From: an uncultured Pseudobutyrivibrio sp.
GTDB lineage: Bacteria > Bacillota > Clostridia > Lachnospirales > Lachnospiraceae
DNA length: 34,465 nucleotides
NCBI GenBank assembly: GCA_946403965.1
Contig: CAMJBT010000032.1
Span: 1-34,465 of the forward strand
Reading direction: 5' to 3'
Position 1 is the stretch's first letter. Each line of letters starts with the position of its first letter. The notes under the pieces are model-generated. The model was not told the origin of the DNA, made no database searches, and saw only the letters and a program-made list of their open reading frames with translations. Below are positions 7,656-16,033 of the stretch, in pieces. The translations under genes were made by a program, and so were the position numbers.

Positions 7656-8006
7656 ATGACGATAAGTGAAAGAATATTCATGTTGATTGAACGCGAGAAT
7701 ATAACACAGAGCGAATTTTGTAGAAGAGTGGGGTTACGACCTAGTACGGTTAGCGACTGGAAGAGAAAGAATCACACTCCTTCTTCGGATAAGATAATGG
7801 ATATCTGTGTAGCACTTAATGTATCACCAGAACAACTTCTGACAGGAAAGGGCATTGATAGCGTTGAGGATTTAGTTGACTATCAGTTGGATTACCAAGG
7901 TAAACAATTGATTCTAGAGTACGAAGGACTCAATGACGATGCTCAGAAGAGGCTTTTAGCTTATGCTAAGAAGCTGAGTGAGTTGTCGAAGATGGAAGAA
8001 TTATAG
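7656..8006 (+). CDS. XRE-family transcriptional regulator (copy 1)
   Basis: 116 residues. HTH_3 domain at 1-65: ISERIFMLIERENITQSEF, RRVGLRPSTVSDWKRK, KIMDICVALNVSPEQLLTGKG. The C-terminal 40 residues carry YQGKQLILEYEGLNDDAQKRL, likely a dimerisation helix. It is closely related to the regulator at 14557-14904 along its whole length. It has GGAGAGAG upstream of ATG 7656 and is followed by a long inverted repeat and a DinD-like gene. Upstream, GTTTACGT occurs twice (about 7594 and 7632), a candidate operator. Confidence 0.9.
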   Translation: MTISERIFMLIERENITQSEFCRRVGLRPSTVSDWKRKNHTPSSDKIMDICVALNVSPEQLLTGKGIDSVEDLVDYQLDYQGKQLILEYEGLNDDAQKRLLAYAKKLSELSKMEEL

Positions 8007-8014
8007 ATATAAGG

Positions 8015-8042
8015 ATCACTTTCCCGGCTCCGGGAAAGTGAT
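8015..8042. repeat. 13-bp inverted repeat between XRE gene and dinD-like gene
   Basis: ATCACTTTCCCGG (8015-8027) and its perfect reverse complement (8030-8042) are separated by two bases. There is no T run after it, so it is a poor terminator. An operator or an mRNA processing/attenuation hairpin ahead of the dinD-like gene is likelier. The second XRE gene is also followed by an inverted repeat. Confidence 0.6.
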
Positions 8043-8068
8043 ATTAAAAGGAAAGAGGAATAAATTGA

Positions 8069-8917
8069 ATGGAAAAATGGAAAATTACAGCCTATAGAAA
8101 GCAATTCGATGAGTTACGTCATGAACAGGATGGCGTAGAATATTGGTTAGCAAGGGAGTTACAACCAGCTTTGGGGTATGCAAAATGGGACAAGTTTGAA
8201 GGGGCAATCCAGCGTGCTATGATTTCTTGCAAGACTGCCGAAATAGATGAGGATAATCATTTTCACCACTATGAGACAATGTCAAATGGCGGTAAAGGAG
8301 CTAAAATACCTACTGGTGACTATATGCTTACAAGATATGCTTGCTATTTAGTTGCTCAAAATGGTGATTCAAGAAAGGAAGAAATTGCATTTGCTCAAAG
8401 CTACTTTGCGGTTCAAACAAGAAAGCAGGAGCTTATTGAAGAAAGAATAGAATTAATAGAGCGTACAGAAGCTAGAGCTAAATTAAGAGAATCGGAAAAG
8501 CGTCTTTCACAAAATATTTATGAAAGAGGAGTTGATGACGAAGGCTTTGGGCGTATTCGTTCTAAAGGAGATCAAGCTTTATTTGGTGGTAAAAGTACAA
8601 AAGAAATGAAGGAAAGATTAGGGGTAAAAGATAATAGACCTTTAGCAGATTTTCTCCCAACATTGACTATTGCTGCTAAGAATCTTGCGACTGAAATGAC
8701 AAACTATAACGTTGAAGAGAAAGATTTATATGGTGAAAGTGCTATCACAGTTGAGCATGTCGAAAATAATACTACAGTACGTGATATGCTGAAACAACGA
8801 GGCATACAGCCAGAAAATTTGCCAGCAGCGGAGGATATCAAAAAGCTAGAACGTAAAGTTAAAAGAGAAGAAAAACTTCTCTCTAAGGATGGGATGAAAA
8901 AGGATTCTGAAAAGTAA
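8069..8917 (+). CDS. dinD: DNA damage-inducible protein D (DinD) homologue
   Basis: 282 residues, the usual DinD length. The N-terminal BRO-like part has EYWLARELQPALGYAKWDKF, and the core has DYMLTRYACYLVAQNGDSRKEEIAFAQ followed by YFAVQTRKQEL, all hallmarks of the family. The rest includes ERGVDDEGFGRIRSKGDQALFGG and DFLPTLTIAAKNLATEMT. E. coli DinD is SOS-induced and is reported to inhibit RecA strand exchange; that role here is inference. I see no GAAC-N4-GTTC LexA box immediately upstream. It follows an XRE regulator and precedes the recombinase, so it is element cargo or a control gene linking the element to DNA damage. Confidence 0.85.
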   Translation: MEKWKITAYRKQFDELRHEQDGVEYWLARELQPALGYAKWDKFEGAIQRAMISCKTAEIDEDNHFHHYETMSNGGKGAKIPTGDYMLTRYACYLVAQNGDSRKEEIAFAQSYFAVQTRKQELIEERIELIERTEARAKLRESEKRLSQNIYERGVDDEGFGRIRSKGDQALFGGKSTKEMKERLGVKDNRPLADFLPTLTIAAKNLATEMTNYNVEEKDLYGESAITVEHVENNTTVRDMLKQRGIQPENLPAAEDIKKLERKVKREEKLLSKDGMKKDSEK

Positions 8918-8928
8918 GTGGGGATATT

Positions 8929-10601
8929 ATGACCAAGGAGAAGACAAAAGTTTATATTTACACTCGTGTTTCTACCACAATGCAGGTTGATGGTTATTCG
9001 TTAGAAGCACAGAAGACTAGAATGAGAGGCTACTGTGCTTTTAATGAATATGAGATGGCTGATGAATATGAGGATGCTGGAAAGTCAGGCAAGTCCACTG
9101 TGGACCGCATGGCTTTTAATCAAATGATAGAAGATATTAAAGCTGGTAAGGATGATGTTAGATTTGTCCTTGTATTTAAGCTTTCTCGATTTGGTAGAAA
9201 TGCTGCTGATGTTCTTTCTACACTCCAAGTAATGCAAGACTTTGGTGTAGATCTAATCTGTGTTGAAGATGGAATTGATTCATCAAAGGATGCAGGTAAG
9301 CTTATGATTTCCGTTCTGTCAGCTGTAGCTGAAATTGAACGTGAGATTATTCGTGCTCAAACTACTGAAGGTTGTGTGCATAAAGCCAGAGAAGGAAAAT
9401 GGAATGGAGGTATGTCGCCTTATGGATATAAACTGATAGATGGTCAGTTAATATTGAATGAGGAAGAGGCAACTGTAATTAGAACTATTTTTGATTTGTA
9501 CGTGAATACAACTGCGGGCCCCTCTGGTGTAGCAAAGTATCTTGCAAATCATGGCGTTAAGAAGACTGCTAGACGAGCAAATGATAATGATTATTTTAGT
9601 GAGCATGTAATACGCAGTATATTAATCAATCCAGTTTATATGGGAAAGATAGCTTTTGGACGCAGGAAAATGGAAAAAATAAAAGGTACTAGAAATGAAT
9701 ATCACGTTGTTAATTCTGATGATTATATCCTAGCTGATGGTATTCATGAGGCTATTATTTCTGAGGAACTATGGGAAGCAGCTCAAGCTAAGATGCTAAG
9801 ACGACATAACAAATATAGACGCTCAAATAAGAGAGAGAATGAAAGAACTCATTTGCTAACTGGAATTGTTAAATGCCCTATATGCGGAACTGGTTTATAT
9901 GCCAACAAGGCAACAAAACGTAAAGCAGATGGAACTTTCTATAAGGATTTTTATTATTATGCCTGCAAGCATAGAAAAAAGATAGAGGCCATGTATGCTC
10001 ATACAGAAAGCAGATAAATGAGGAACTACTAGATGAAGCTGTCATTGAGATATTGAAAAGTGCGACTAGAGACAGAAAATTATCATCATCAATAAAGAAG
10101 AGAATAAATGCAGATGTTGATACTACAGCCATTGATAAGGAAATAAAAACTTATAAGACTCAGATGCGAAAACTCTATGGATGCAAGGATGTCATCAATA
10201 ATGACATAGAGGCTCTTGATGTTGAGGATAAGCATTATCTCAGAAGAAAAAGAGATTTGGAAGAAGGTTTATACAAAATCTATGATAGAATAGATGAAGT
10301 AGAAAGCTTAATACTTGAAGCCCAGTCAAAATGTCAATCAATTTTGGAAGAGAAGACTTCTGCGGATAATATTTATAAGTTGCTTGTATTCTTTGATAAG
10401 ATTTGTGATTTTATGACAGAGGAAGAACGCAGGATGTTTGTGACACAGCTCATTGATGAGATTAACGTCTATGAGGAACGACAGGCAAACGGACAGTGGA
10501 TAAAGTCAATTAAGTTTAAGGTGCCTATGATATGTAACGAGACAGTTTTTGGTTTGGACAAAAATAATTGTCTTGAGACGGTTGTTCTTCTGTCCCAATA
10601 A
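8929..10601 (+). pseudogene. Large serine recombinase (TnpX/Tn4451 type), -1 frameshift near 9985
   Basis: Frame one (8929-10017) holds the resolvase domain with YIYTRVSTTMQVDGYSLEAQ (catalytic Ser15), SRFGRNAADV and EIEREIIRAQ. The Recombinase domain follows (GMSPYGYKL... and SILINPVYMGKIAFG), then the zinc ribbon (CPICGTGLY...YYYYACKH). The frame then ends in MYAHTESR. The -1 frame carries on GHVCSYRKQINEELLDEAV, the coiled coil and the family C-terminus to 10601. One extra G at GAGGCC (9985-9990) would restore it. The in-frame A_AAA_AAG at 9975-9981 is the classical -1 slippery heptamer and also leads to the right frame. Total length when joined is about 557 residues, normal for the family. 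Confidence 0.85.
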
Positions 10602-10664
10602 AAACCAGATGATCATATAAAACTATGCGCTCGCAACCCAATTTAACAAAAAATAGCAAAATAT

Positions 10665-10703
10665 GTAAGCTTCGCTTGGTAGACAGGTGGAGCTTACTTT
10701 TTT
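10665..10703 (+). terminator. Intrinsic terminator after the recombinase
   Basis: GTAAGCTTCGC (10665-10675) pairs with the segment at 10687-10697, with G-U pairs, followed by T6. It is about 60 bases after the recombinase stop and just before the acyltransferase gene. Confidence 0.75.
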
Positions 10704-10748
10704 ATGATTAAGATAAATGTTAAAATATTTGGCAAAGGTGGTAGAAAT

Positions 10749-11816
10749 ATGAGGAAGGTGTACTTGGATAATATTCGCTGGATAACAGTAGTGCTGGTTG
10801 TCATCTATCATGTAATCTACATATTCAACGGTGTAACACAACATGGCATCATCGGACCTTTCAGTAAACATCAGCCCCAGGATACATATCAGTACATTGT
10901 ATATCCTTGGTTCATGTTACTTCTGTTTGTGGTATCCGGCATGTCAGCCCGCTATGAACTAATTAAACGAACAGAAAAGGAATTTATCAGCGTAAGGACG
11001 AGAAAGTATCTTGTACCATCAACAATCGGCCTTCTGGTTTTCGGCTGGGTTCTTGGCTATTACAACATGCTGATGTCTGGTGCATTTAATTCCATGAACA
11101 ACGTACCGGGGCCAATCCTTTTCCTGATAATGGCAGTCAGCGGCTCAGGCCCTCTGTGGTACGTTCAGATGCTTTGGCTCTTCAGCCTGATACTGGTACT
11201 GATCAGAAGGATTGAAAAAGACAGATTCTATAATATCTGTGGTAAAGCAAATCTTTTGATACTTATACTTCTTGTTATACCCGTATATGGAGCGGCGCAG
11301 ATACTTAACACACCGATAATTGTGGTATACAGATTCGGTATCTACGGACTGGGCTTTATGATCGGCTACTTTGTATTGTCCCATGAGGTCGTGATGGATC
11401 GACTTGGTAAAAACTGGCTGTTATTAAGCATCCTTGCCTTCGCATCCTGCATAGCCTTTGTGATTTTATATAAAGGTCAGCCTTATCCGGATCACGTAGT
11501 TCTGGACACAATCATGTGCAATGTATACGCATGGTTTGGAACTCTCGGTATACTTGCCTTCATGAAAAAATGGGGAAATTTCACGAATGCTTTCTCAAAG
11601 TGGATGTGCCGAAAATCATGGGGCCTCTACGTATTCCATTATCTGATGATAGCGGTCAGCGGATGGTATCTGCATACATTATGTCCGTTCCTTGCCCCTG
11701 TCATCGTATACCTGTTGGTTGCAATAGCAGCATTCGCAGGCTCCTACCTTCTGTATGAAATCATGAGCCGCATACCTTTCATAAGGTGGTGTGTTCTGGG
11801 AATAAAAAAGCCATAA
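10749..11816 (+). CDS. Acyltransferase family 3 membrane protein
   Basis: 355 residues from ATG 10749, chosen because AAAGGTGG precedes it; a longer frame to 10704 starts inside the terminator T run. About ten hydrophobic segments, with the family's opening motif YLDNIRWITVVLVVIYHV, where the His is the likely catalytic residue. Members O-acylate sugars, polysaccharides or lipids at the membrane. The substrate cannot be told. Third positions look more GC-rich than in neighbours, hinting at separate acquisition. It is flanked by the recombinase end and a decayed methyltransferase gene. Confidence 0.85.
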   Translation: MRKVYLDNIRWITVVLVVIYHVIYIFNGVTQHGIIGPFSKHQPQDTYQYIVYPWFMLLLFVVSGMSARYELIKRTEKEFISVRTRKYLVPSTIGLLVFGWVLGYYNMLMSGAFNSMNNVPGPILFLIMAVSGSGPLWYVQMLWLFSLILVLIRRIEKDRFYNICGKANLLILILLVIPVYGAAQILNTPIIVVYRFGIYGLGFMIGYFVLSHEVVMDRLGKNWLLLSILAFASCIAFVILYKGQPYPDHVVLDTIMCNVYAWFGTLGILAFMKKWGNFTNAFSKWMCRKSWGLYVFHYLMIAVSGWYLHTLCPFLAPVIVYLLVAIAAFAGSYLLYEIMSRIPFIRWCVLGIKKP

Positions 11817-11854
11817 CACTACCGGAAGAAAAGAAAAATGCAGAAGTAAAAGCT

Positions 11855-11929
11855 ATGATTGAAACGTATAATAAACAGGTGGATTTTGTGGATTTTAACA
11901 GTCTTGATTCAATAATTCAAGAGCTTTGA
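11855..11929 (+). pseudogene. Possible 3' remnant of an unknown gene
   Basis: A short frame ending TGA 11927-11929 encodes MIETYNKQVDFVDFNSLDS then IIQEL. It is open upstream through LPEEKKNAEVKA into the acyltransferase end, and codon use looks protein-like. No ribosome binding site is seen. It may be the tail of a lost gene. Confidence 0.25.
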
Positions 11930-11944
11930 ATTTGAGGTGTATCA

Positions 11945-12735
11945 ATGGAAATTATTGACGAAAGGATAGACGGTGGAAAAGCTTTTGATTGGGGTAAAAT
12001 ATCAAAAGACTATGCGATGTACAGAGATATTTATCCGGACATTTTTTATCAAAAAATCGTAGACAGAGGACTATGCATAAAAGGTCAAAACGTGCTGGAT
12101 CTCGGAACAGGAACAGGAGTTCTTCCGCGAAATATGTATTATTATGGTGCAACATGGACGGGAACAGATATTTCACCGGAACAGATCGAGCAGGCTGAAC
12201 AGTTGACTAAAGCTGCTGGTATGAATATTAGATTTCAAGCAGAAGCTACAGAAAACCTAAATTTCCGGTTGAAAGCTTTGATGTTATTACAGCCTGTCAG
12301 TGCTTTTGGTATTTTGACCATGAGAGAGTAATGCCACATTTGGCGAAGTTGCTCAAGCCCAATGGCAGGCTTCTCATTTTATACATGGCTTGGCTGCCTT
12401 ATGAGGATGCAATCGCAGGTGCAAGTGAAGAATTGGCATTGAAGTATAATCCTGAATGGACAGGAGCTAGTGAGACAAGACATCCGATATGGATACCGGA
12501 TGTGACCTATCGTTATTTTGAATCAGAAGATCATGAAGAATACGATGTTATGGTTCCTTTTACAAGAGAAAGCTGGCACGGCAGGATGAAGGCTTGTCGT
12601 GGTGTAGGTGCTTCACTTTCTGATAAGGAATTGCTTGCATGGGAAAATGAGCATAAAGAATTGCTTATGGAGAAGGCACCGGAAAAATTTGAAGTGCGCC
12701 ATTACGCCGCTCTTGCTGTGCTGAAGAAAAAATAA
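11945..12735 (+). pseudogene. Class I SAM-dependent methyltransferase, frameshifted
   Basis: GAGGTG precedes ATG 11945. Motif I is NVLDLGTGTGVLPRN, followed by GTDISPEQIEQAEQL (motif II acidic loop). After ATENLNF, at TTT 12262-12264, the frame slips; with one more T it would read PVESFDVITACQCFWYFDHER and continue into LLKPNGRLLILYMAWLPYED and on to 12735. The joined product, about 263 residues, is a typical small-molecule methyltransferase. Substrate unknown. The second half has an apparent ATG at 12331 but no ribosome binding site, so it is not an independent gene. Confidence 0.8.
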
Positions 12736-12743
12736 TAAATCAA

Positions 12744-12787
12744 GGCTCCTCACTACCGGCAATGAGTCGGCGGTGAGGAGCCTTTTT
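12744..12787 (+). terminator. Intrinsic terminator after the methyltransferase
   Basis: GGCTCCTCAC (12744-12753) pairs perfectly with GTGAGGAGCC (12773-12782), the inner part has further pairs, and T5 follows. Confidence 0.85.
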
Positions 12788-12944
12788 ATGCTTTGATGTC
12801 GAGGATGCCATCCAGGATATCACAGATAAAATCATCTTCCGAACTTGAAAGAGTTTGGGAGCTTTTTTGATTGAAGAAGGGGCGTTTTAATGATAATATA
12901 TACGTGATAACGGAATGAAATATACGGGAAGGCGTAAGAAATTT

Positions 12945-13505
12945 ATGGAGAGTAATAGAAACGTATCAGTTGTTAAGGATTCTGTAGGAAAGGATATTGT
13001 ATTAATTAATGATATTCAATTTAAAGGTAAAAGGAAAGTCGATTGGAATGAGGTCAAAGAGTATTTATATGGATATGTTGGAGATATATATGAAATATCA
13101 AATACTGATGATTATGTATACTTAGGTACAGATTTGCCAGATGAATATACAGGTTCTGAATATACTGAAAGTTTAAGAGGGGGTAATGCAAAAGCAAAAG
13201 CAAATGCTACGCAAGGAATACCAGAATTATTAAACATAGCAACAGGAAAGTTTTATAGAGAAAATACAACTAAGAAGCATTTACGAGATGCCCAATATGG
13301 TTGGTACAGATATGATTCACGATTTGCGCTTCCAGTCTTTGCAGATGATGGACGAGTTGAGCGTTACAATTTGTATCATGCATCTATGTTAATAAGACAT
13401 GCTAGTGATAATAAACTGTATCTGTACGATGTTATAGACATAAAAAAAGAAACGAGCAACCCTCTCGGCCTTAAAGGCTTACCAGACAAAAAACCCATTT
13501 CTTGA
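12945..13505 (+). CDS. Mobile-element protein with a probable BECR-fold nuclease-like domain
   Basis: 186 residues from ATG 12945. This start is preferred over 12915 because the truncated relative at 14962 begins at the equivalent residue (NVSV). Residues 15-60 are an N-terminal part (INDIQFKGKRKVDWNEVKEYL). The next region runs from DDYVYLGTDLPDEY through a KAKANATQGI helix to GWYRYDSRFALPV and LIRHASDNKLYLYDVIDIKKET. This C-terminal pattern (Y-R-Y-x-x-R-F, RHA..GK.YLYD...KKET) is what I recall from phage/element 'barnase-EndoU-colicin-RelE-like' nuclease domains. No enzyme activity can be asserted. It lies in a patch with XRE regulators, so toxin or element-control roles are possible. Confidence 0.5.
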   Translation: MESNRNVSVVKDSVGKDIVLINDIQFKGKRKVDWNEVKEYLYGYVGDIYEISNTDDYVYLGTDLPDEYTGSEYTESLRGGNAKAKANATQGIPELLNIATGKFYRENTTKKHLRDAQYGWYRYDSRFALPVFADDGRVERYNLYHASMLIRHASDNKLYLYDVIDIKKETSNPLGLKGLPDKKPIS

Positions 13506-13570
13506 TGTTTATATTAATATCGGAATGTGTTTGTGTCAATAGATTTTTTAGTTTTTTTGCGAGGAGAATT

Positions 13571-14518
13571 ATGATGAGGAAAGAATATTTATTTAAAAAC
13601 AGAGTAATAGTCGAAAATAAAGTGTTTTTGTTAGCTGAGGATGTAGCTAAAAAATTTGGATTTGAAAATATTAATGATTTTGCAAATGCGAGGCCAGAGC
13701 TGATTGTTGAAAAGAATGGACTTCCAAAACTTGTAGAAGAAACTAAATATAACAATATTATATTAGGTGATGTAGAGCTTTCAGATAGGATAAAGCATCT
13801 GGAATATACTAGAGTTGACACTTTGAGAAGCAGAGCTGAAACTCTTAGAAGTTTTTATCCACTAAAGTTTATGCTAGCAGGCGGAACCTTGGAACGTAAA
13901 GCATATGACGCAGGTTATGAATCAGTTGAAAAATATATAAATGATGTGGATTATCCAAAAGAGCTTGAGGAAGAAAAAGAGAATATGGTTCGTAAGGCTG
14001 ATTTAATCAGTTCTATGGAGGATACTAATAAGAAGATAAATGATTTGGTCGATTATGATATTCTGAAAAAATACAATATTAGGTTGACTCAATATATTCA
14101 TATAAATGAATATGGAGTATATATAGAATCATTCTTGGTAGGAAAGGGAATCTTTTTTGCGTTATATGATTCCGACTATGCTTTTGATGAGCTCAAAGTT
14201 ATCGACGGAGATTTAATTATTCCTACTTATGACGATTACGAAGACTCATTTATTGAAAAAAATTATGGACATGATATTTCCGATAGAGATTATAGTCAAT
14301 ATAGCTGTATTGAAAATCTACTGTATCTTATTTTGCATAAAGAGTTTGAAGATGCAGGGGTTGATTTGATGTATTGTCGGTGCCCGGGAATTGATTTTTA
14401 TATATCACAAAAAGAAATGATAAAAATGCTTTCACCAAGTCAGTATAGTAATATAATATTGGTAGATGGTGTTGAGGATTTTGATTTTGCAAAATATATT
14501 ACACCGATTGAGGATTAG
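13571..14518 (+). CDS. Hypothetical protein, accessory region
   Basis: 315 residues from ATG 13571, chosen for GAGGAG five bases upstream; ATG 13574 is an equal alternative. The upstream extension to 13502 is not supported. The N-terminal 60 residues (VFLLAEDVAKKFGFENINDF) faintly recall the start of BRO/antirepressor domains. A helical, Glu/Lys-rich middle (YPKELEEEKENMVRK...) follows, then a mixed alpha/beta C-terminal half with many Asp and Tyr residues. No family is recognised. No signal peptide or membrane helix. It sits between the BECR-like gene and the second XRE regulator, all on one strand. Confidence 0.7.
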   Translation: MMRKEYLFKNRVIVENKVFLLAEDVAKKFGFENINDFANARPELIVEKNGLPKLVEETKYNNIILGDVELSDRIKHLEYTRVDTLRSRAETLRSFYPLKFMLAGGTLERKAYDAGYESVEKYINDVDYPKELEEEKENMVRKADLISSMEDTNKKINDLVDYDILKKYNIRLTQYIHINEYGVYIESFLVGKGIFFALYDSDYAFDELKVIDGDLIIPTYDDYEDSFIEKNYGHDISDRDYSQYSCIENLLYLILHKEFEDAGVDLMYCRCPGIDFYISQKEMIKMLSPSQYSNIILVDGVEDFDFAKYITPIED

Positions 14519-14556
14519 TCAATTTAAGATTAATCGATGGAAATTTGGAGCAGAAT

Positions 14557-14904
14557 ATGACTATTACAGAAAGAATCTTTTATTTAATAAAGGCTAGAGG
14601 CATGAGCCAAAACTCATTTGGAAAAGCAGCGGGTATAGCTCCTAGCACAATAAGTGATTGGAAGACAAAAGGCCATACTCCTTCTGCTGATAAGATAATG
14701 GACATATGCAGAGTTTTAGAAGTAACACCTGAGGCTCTTCTTACTGGTAAAGGTATAGATGAAGCTGAGGTTAATGAGACTAAGGTGGATTATAAGGGAA
14801 AGCAGCTTTTATTGGAATATGAAGGCTTAAATGAGGACGCACAAAAGAGGTTACTGACATATGCGAAGAAGTTGGGGGAGCTGACGAAGCTAGAGGAGAT
14901 TTAA
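14557..14904 (+). CDS. XRE-family transcriptional regulator (copy 2)
   Basis: 115 residues from ATG 14557; TTTGGAG is six bases upstream, overlapping the in-frame TTG 14545, which is therefore not the start. HTH at 1-65 (SQNSFGKAAGIAPSTISDW) and the same C-terminal module as copy 1 (GKQLLLEYEGLNEDAQKRL). The two copies keep identical spacing and a common SDKIMDIC/ADKIMDIC stretch, so they are paralogues or derive from related elements. It is followed by an imperfect palindrome and then a truncated BECR-like gene. Confidence 0.9.
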   Translation: MTITERIFYLIKARGMSQNSFGKAAGIAPSTISDWKTKGHTPSADKIMDICRVLEVTPEALLTGKGIDEAEVNETKVDYKGKQLLLEYEGLNEDAQKRLLTYAKKLGELTKLEEI

Positions 14905-14906
14905 TT

Positions 14907-14933
14907 TTTGAAGTCACAATTTGTGATCTCAAA
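14907..14933. promoter_or_regulatory. Palindromic candidate operator after XRE copy 2
   Basis: The 27-bp element TTTGA..TCACAA-T-TTGTGA..TCAAA matches its own reverse complement at 22 of 27 positions and contains a perfect 13-base core palindrome. It lies between the regulator and the truncated BECR-like gene. No T run follows, so a protein-binding site is likelier than a terminator. Confidence 0.45.
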
Positions 14934-14961
14934 GAAGTAATATGAAAGGGATTTCTAGTAA

Positions 14962-15164
14962 TTGAAGAATAATGTAAATGTGTCTGTGATTCAAGATGCA
15001 GATGGAAATAATATTGTGATGATTAATGATATTGCTTTTAAGGGAAAGCGATCGATGAATTGGGATGATGTAAAGGAGTATTTAAAAGAATTTGTTGGAA
15101 ATAATTACACTATAGCTGGCTCTAATGAAGTTGTTTATATTGGAACTGATTTACCCGATGACTA
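14962..15164 (+). pseudogene. Truncated second copy of the BECR-like gene (N-terminal part only)
   Basis: From TTG 14962 (AAAGGG upstream) about 67 residues align with the start of the protein at 12945: NVSVIQDADGNNIVMINDIAFKG against NVSVVKDSVGKDIVLINDIQFKG, and VVYIGTDLPDDY against YVYLGTDLPDEY. After that the frame runs into sequence antisense to a lipoprotein gene and stops at 15210. The predicted catalytic half is lost. The join point is about 15159-15166. Confidence 0.8.
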
Positions 15165-15657
15165 CATCATTAGTATTGTCTCCATTTACATCGTCAAAAT
15201 AAACAAATGATACACCTTCACACATACCGTGCGTTCGGATGTTATCCTGGGTAACATATGGAAACTGGTATAATACTTTATTATCATTTGTTAAATAAAA
15301 AGATACATCAGTATAAGTATTAGTTGAATCATCTGGCATGCATGATACAAAATTAACTCTTCCCCAATTATTCAAATCAATTTCAAATGATTGTTCGTCA
15401 ATTTTGCTTTTATTAATCTTTTCAAACAATATCTTATCTTCTTCTGATACTTCTTCTGCCTCTTGAATAGAAGATTCCGGCTTTTTTTTACCGCTATTAT
15501 AGTCAGAATTGATTCTTGTTTTTGCAGATTTTTCATATTCAACAATTGGTTCTTTTTCGGGTTCAGTAGAATGTGTTTTGGAATCAACACTTTGACAACC
15601 TATTAGAAAGAAAATATTCATCGATATTAACAATAATAAATAGCTGATTTTATTCAT
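15151..15657 (-). pseudogene. Lipoprotein, 3'-truncated
   Basis: AAAAGG precedes ATG 15657. A type II signal ends in FLIGC (Cys21), followed by a long Glu/Ser/Lys-rich linker and then a beta-rich part. It ends in VYFDDVNGDNTNDVVI, a Ca-binding-like Asp/Asn loop that in such proteins normally lies well before the C-terminus. Two codons later it stops inside the truncated BECR-like gene. The two genes were therefore cut and joined tail to tail. The linker and lipobox indicate an extracytoplasmic anchored protein; function unknown. Confidence 0.65.
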
Positions 15658-15840
15658 GGGTTTACCTTTTCAAGTAACAAATAATTTAGCAAAATACACA
15701 ATAACATATACTAGTATCATATGCAACAAAGTAATAAAGAAGTTTCATTGTATTTTGAATACTGTGTTTACAGTTTTATTATATTTTTCTTTCTTATAAT
15801 TGTGCGCACAGAAAAGACATAATACAAGGAGGAAGAAATA

Positions 15841-15933
15841 ATGAATTTAAGAAAGGGTAGTAGAGGGAATACCGTAAAGTATATACAGCAGGGCTTAAGA
15901 ATGCTTTGTATTAATCCAAACTTGATTAAGTAA
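15841..15933 (+). pseudogene. N-terminal stub of a peptidoglycan-binding-domain protein
   Basis: GGAGGAA precedes ATG 15841. The 30 codons LRKGSRGNTVKYIQQGLRML... match the first helix of PG_binding_1 domains (RG..G..V..LQ..L). TAA follows at 15931, before the rest of the domain. Translation signals are intact, so a nonfunctional peptide may be made. Confidence 0.55.
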
Positions 15934-16033
15934 ATCTGGGAGAATAACTGGAAAGAGACATTTTTGTTGACATGAACAAACAACATGATTATACTCATAA
16001 ATAAAATTTTATGGAAAGAAAAGAAGAGAAGAT

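Noticed and set aside
7605-7660. LexA box controlling the XRE-dinD pair
   Set aside because: No GAAC-N4-GTTC pattern is present; only a repeated GTTTACGT is seen.
12331-12735. Independent methyltransferase-like gene starting at 12331
   Set aside because: There is no ribosome binding site, and it is the direct continuation of the gene at 11945 after a one-base slip.
12783-12875. Minus-strand protein-like tail (SSQTLSSSEDDFICDILDGIL...)
   Set aside because: No start or upstream gene can be found; it may be a tiny remnant but the evidence is too weak to annotate.
13471-13821. Minus-strand 116-codon open frame
   Set aside because: It is antisense to the ribosome binding site and start of the well-formed gene at 13571.
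15801-15810. TGTGCGCACA palindrome as a LexA or other named operator
   Set aside because: It does not match the Firmicute LexA box, and a 10-bp palindrome alone cannot be assigned.
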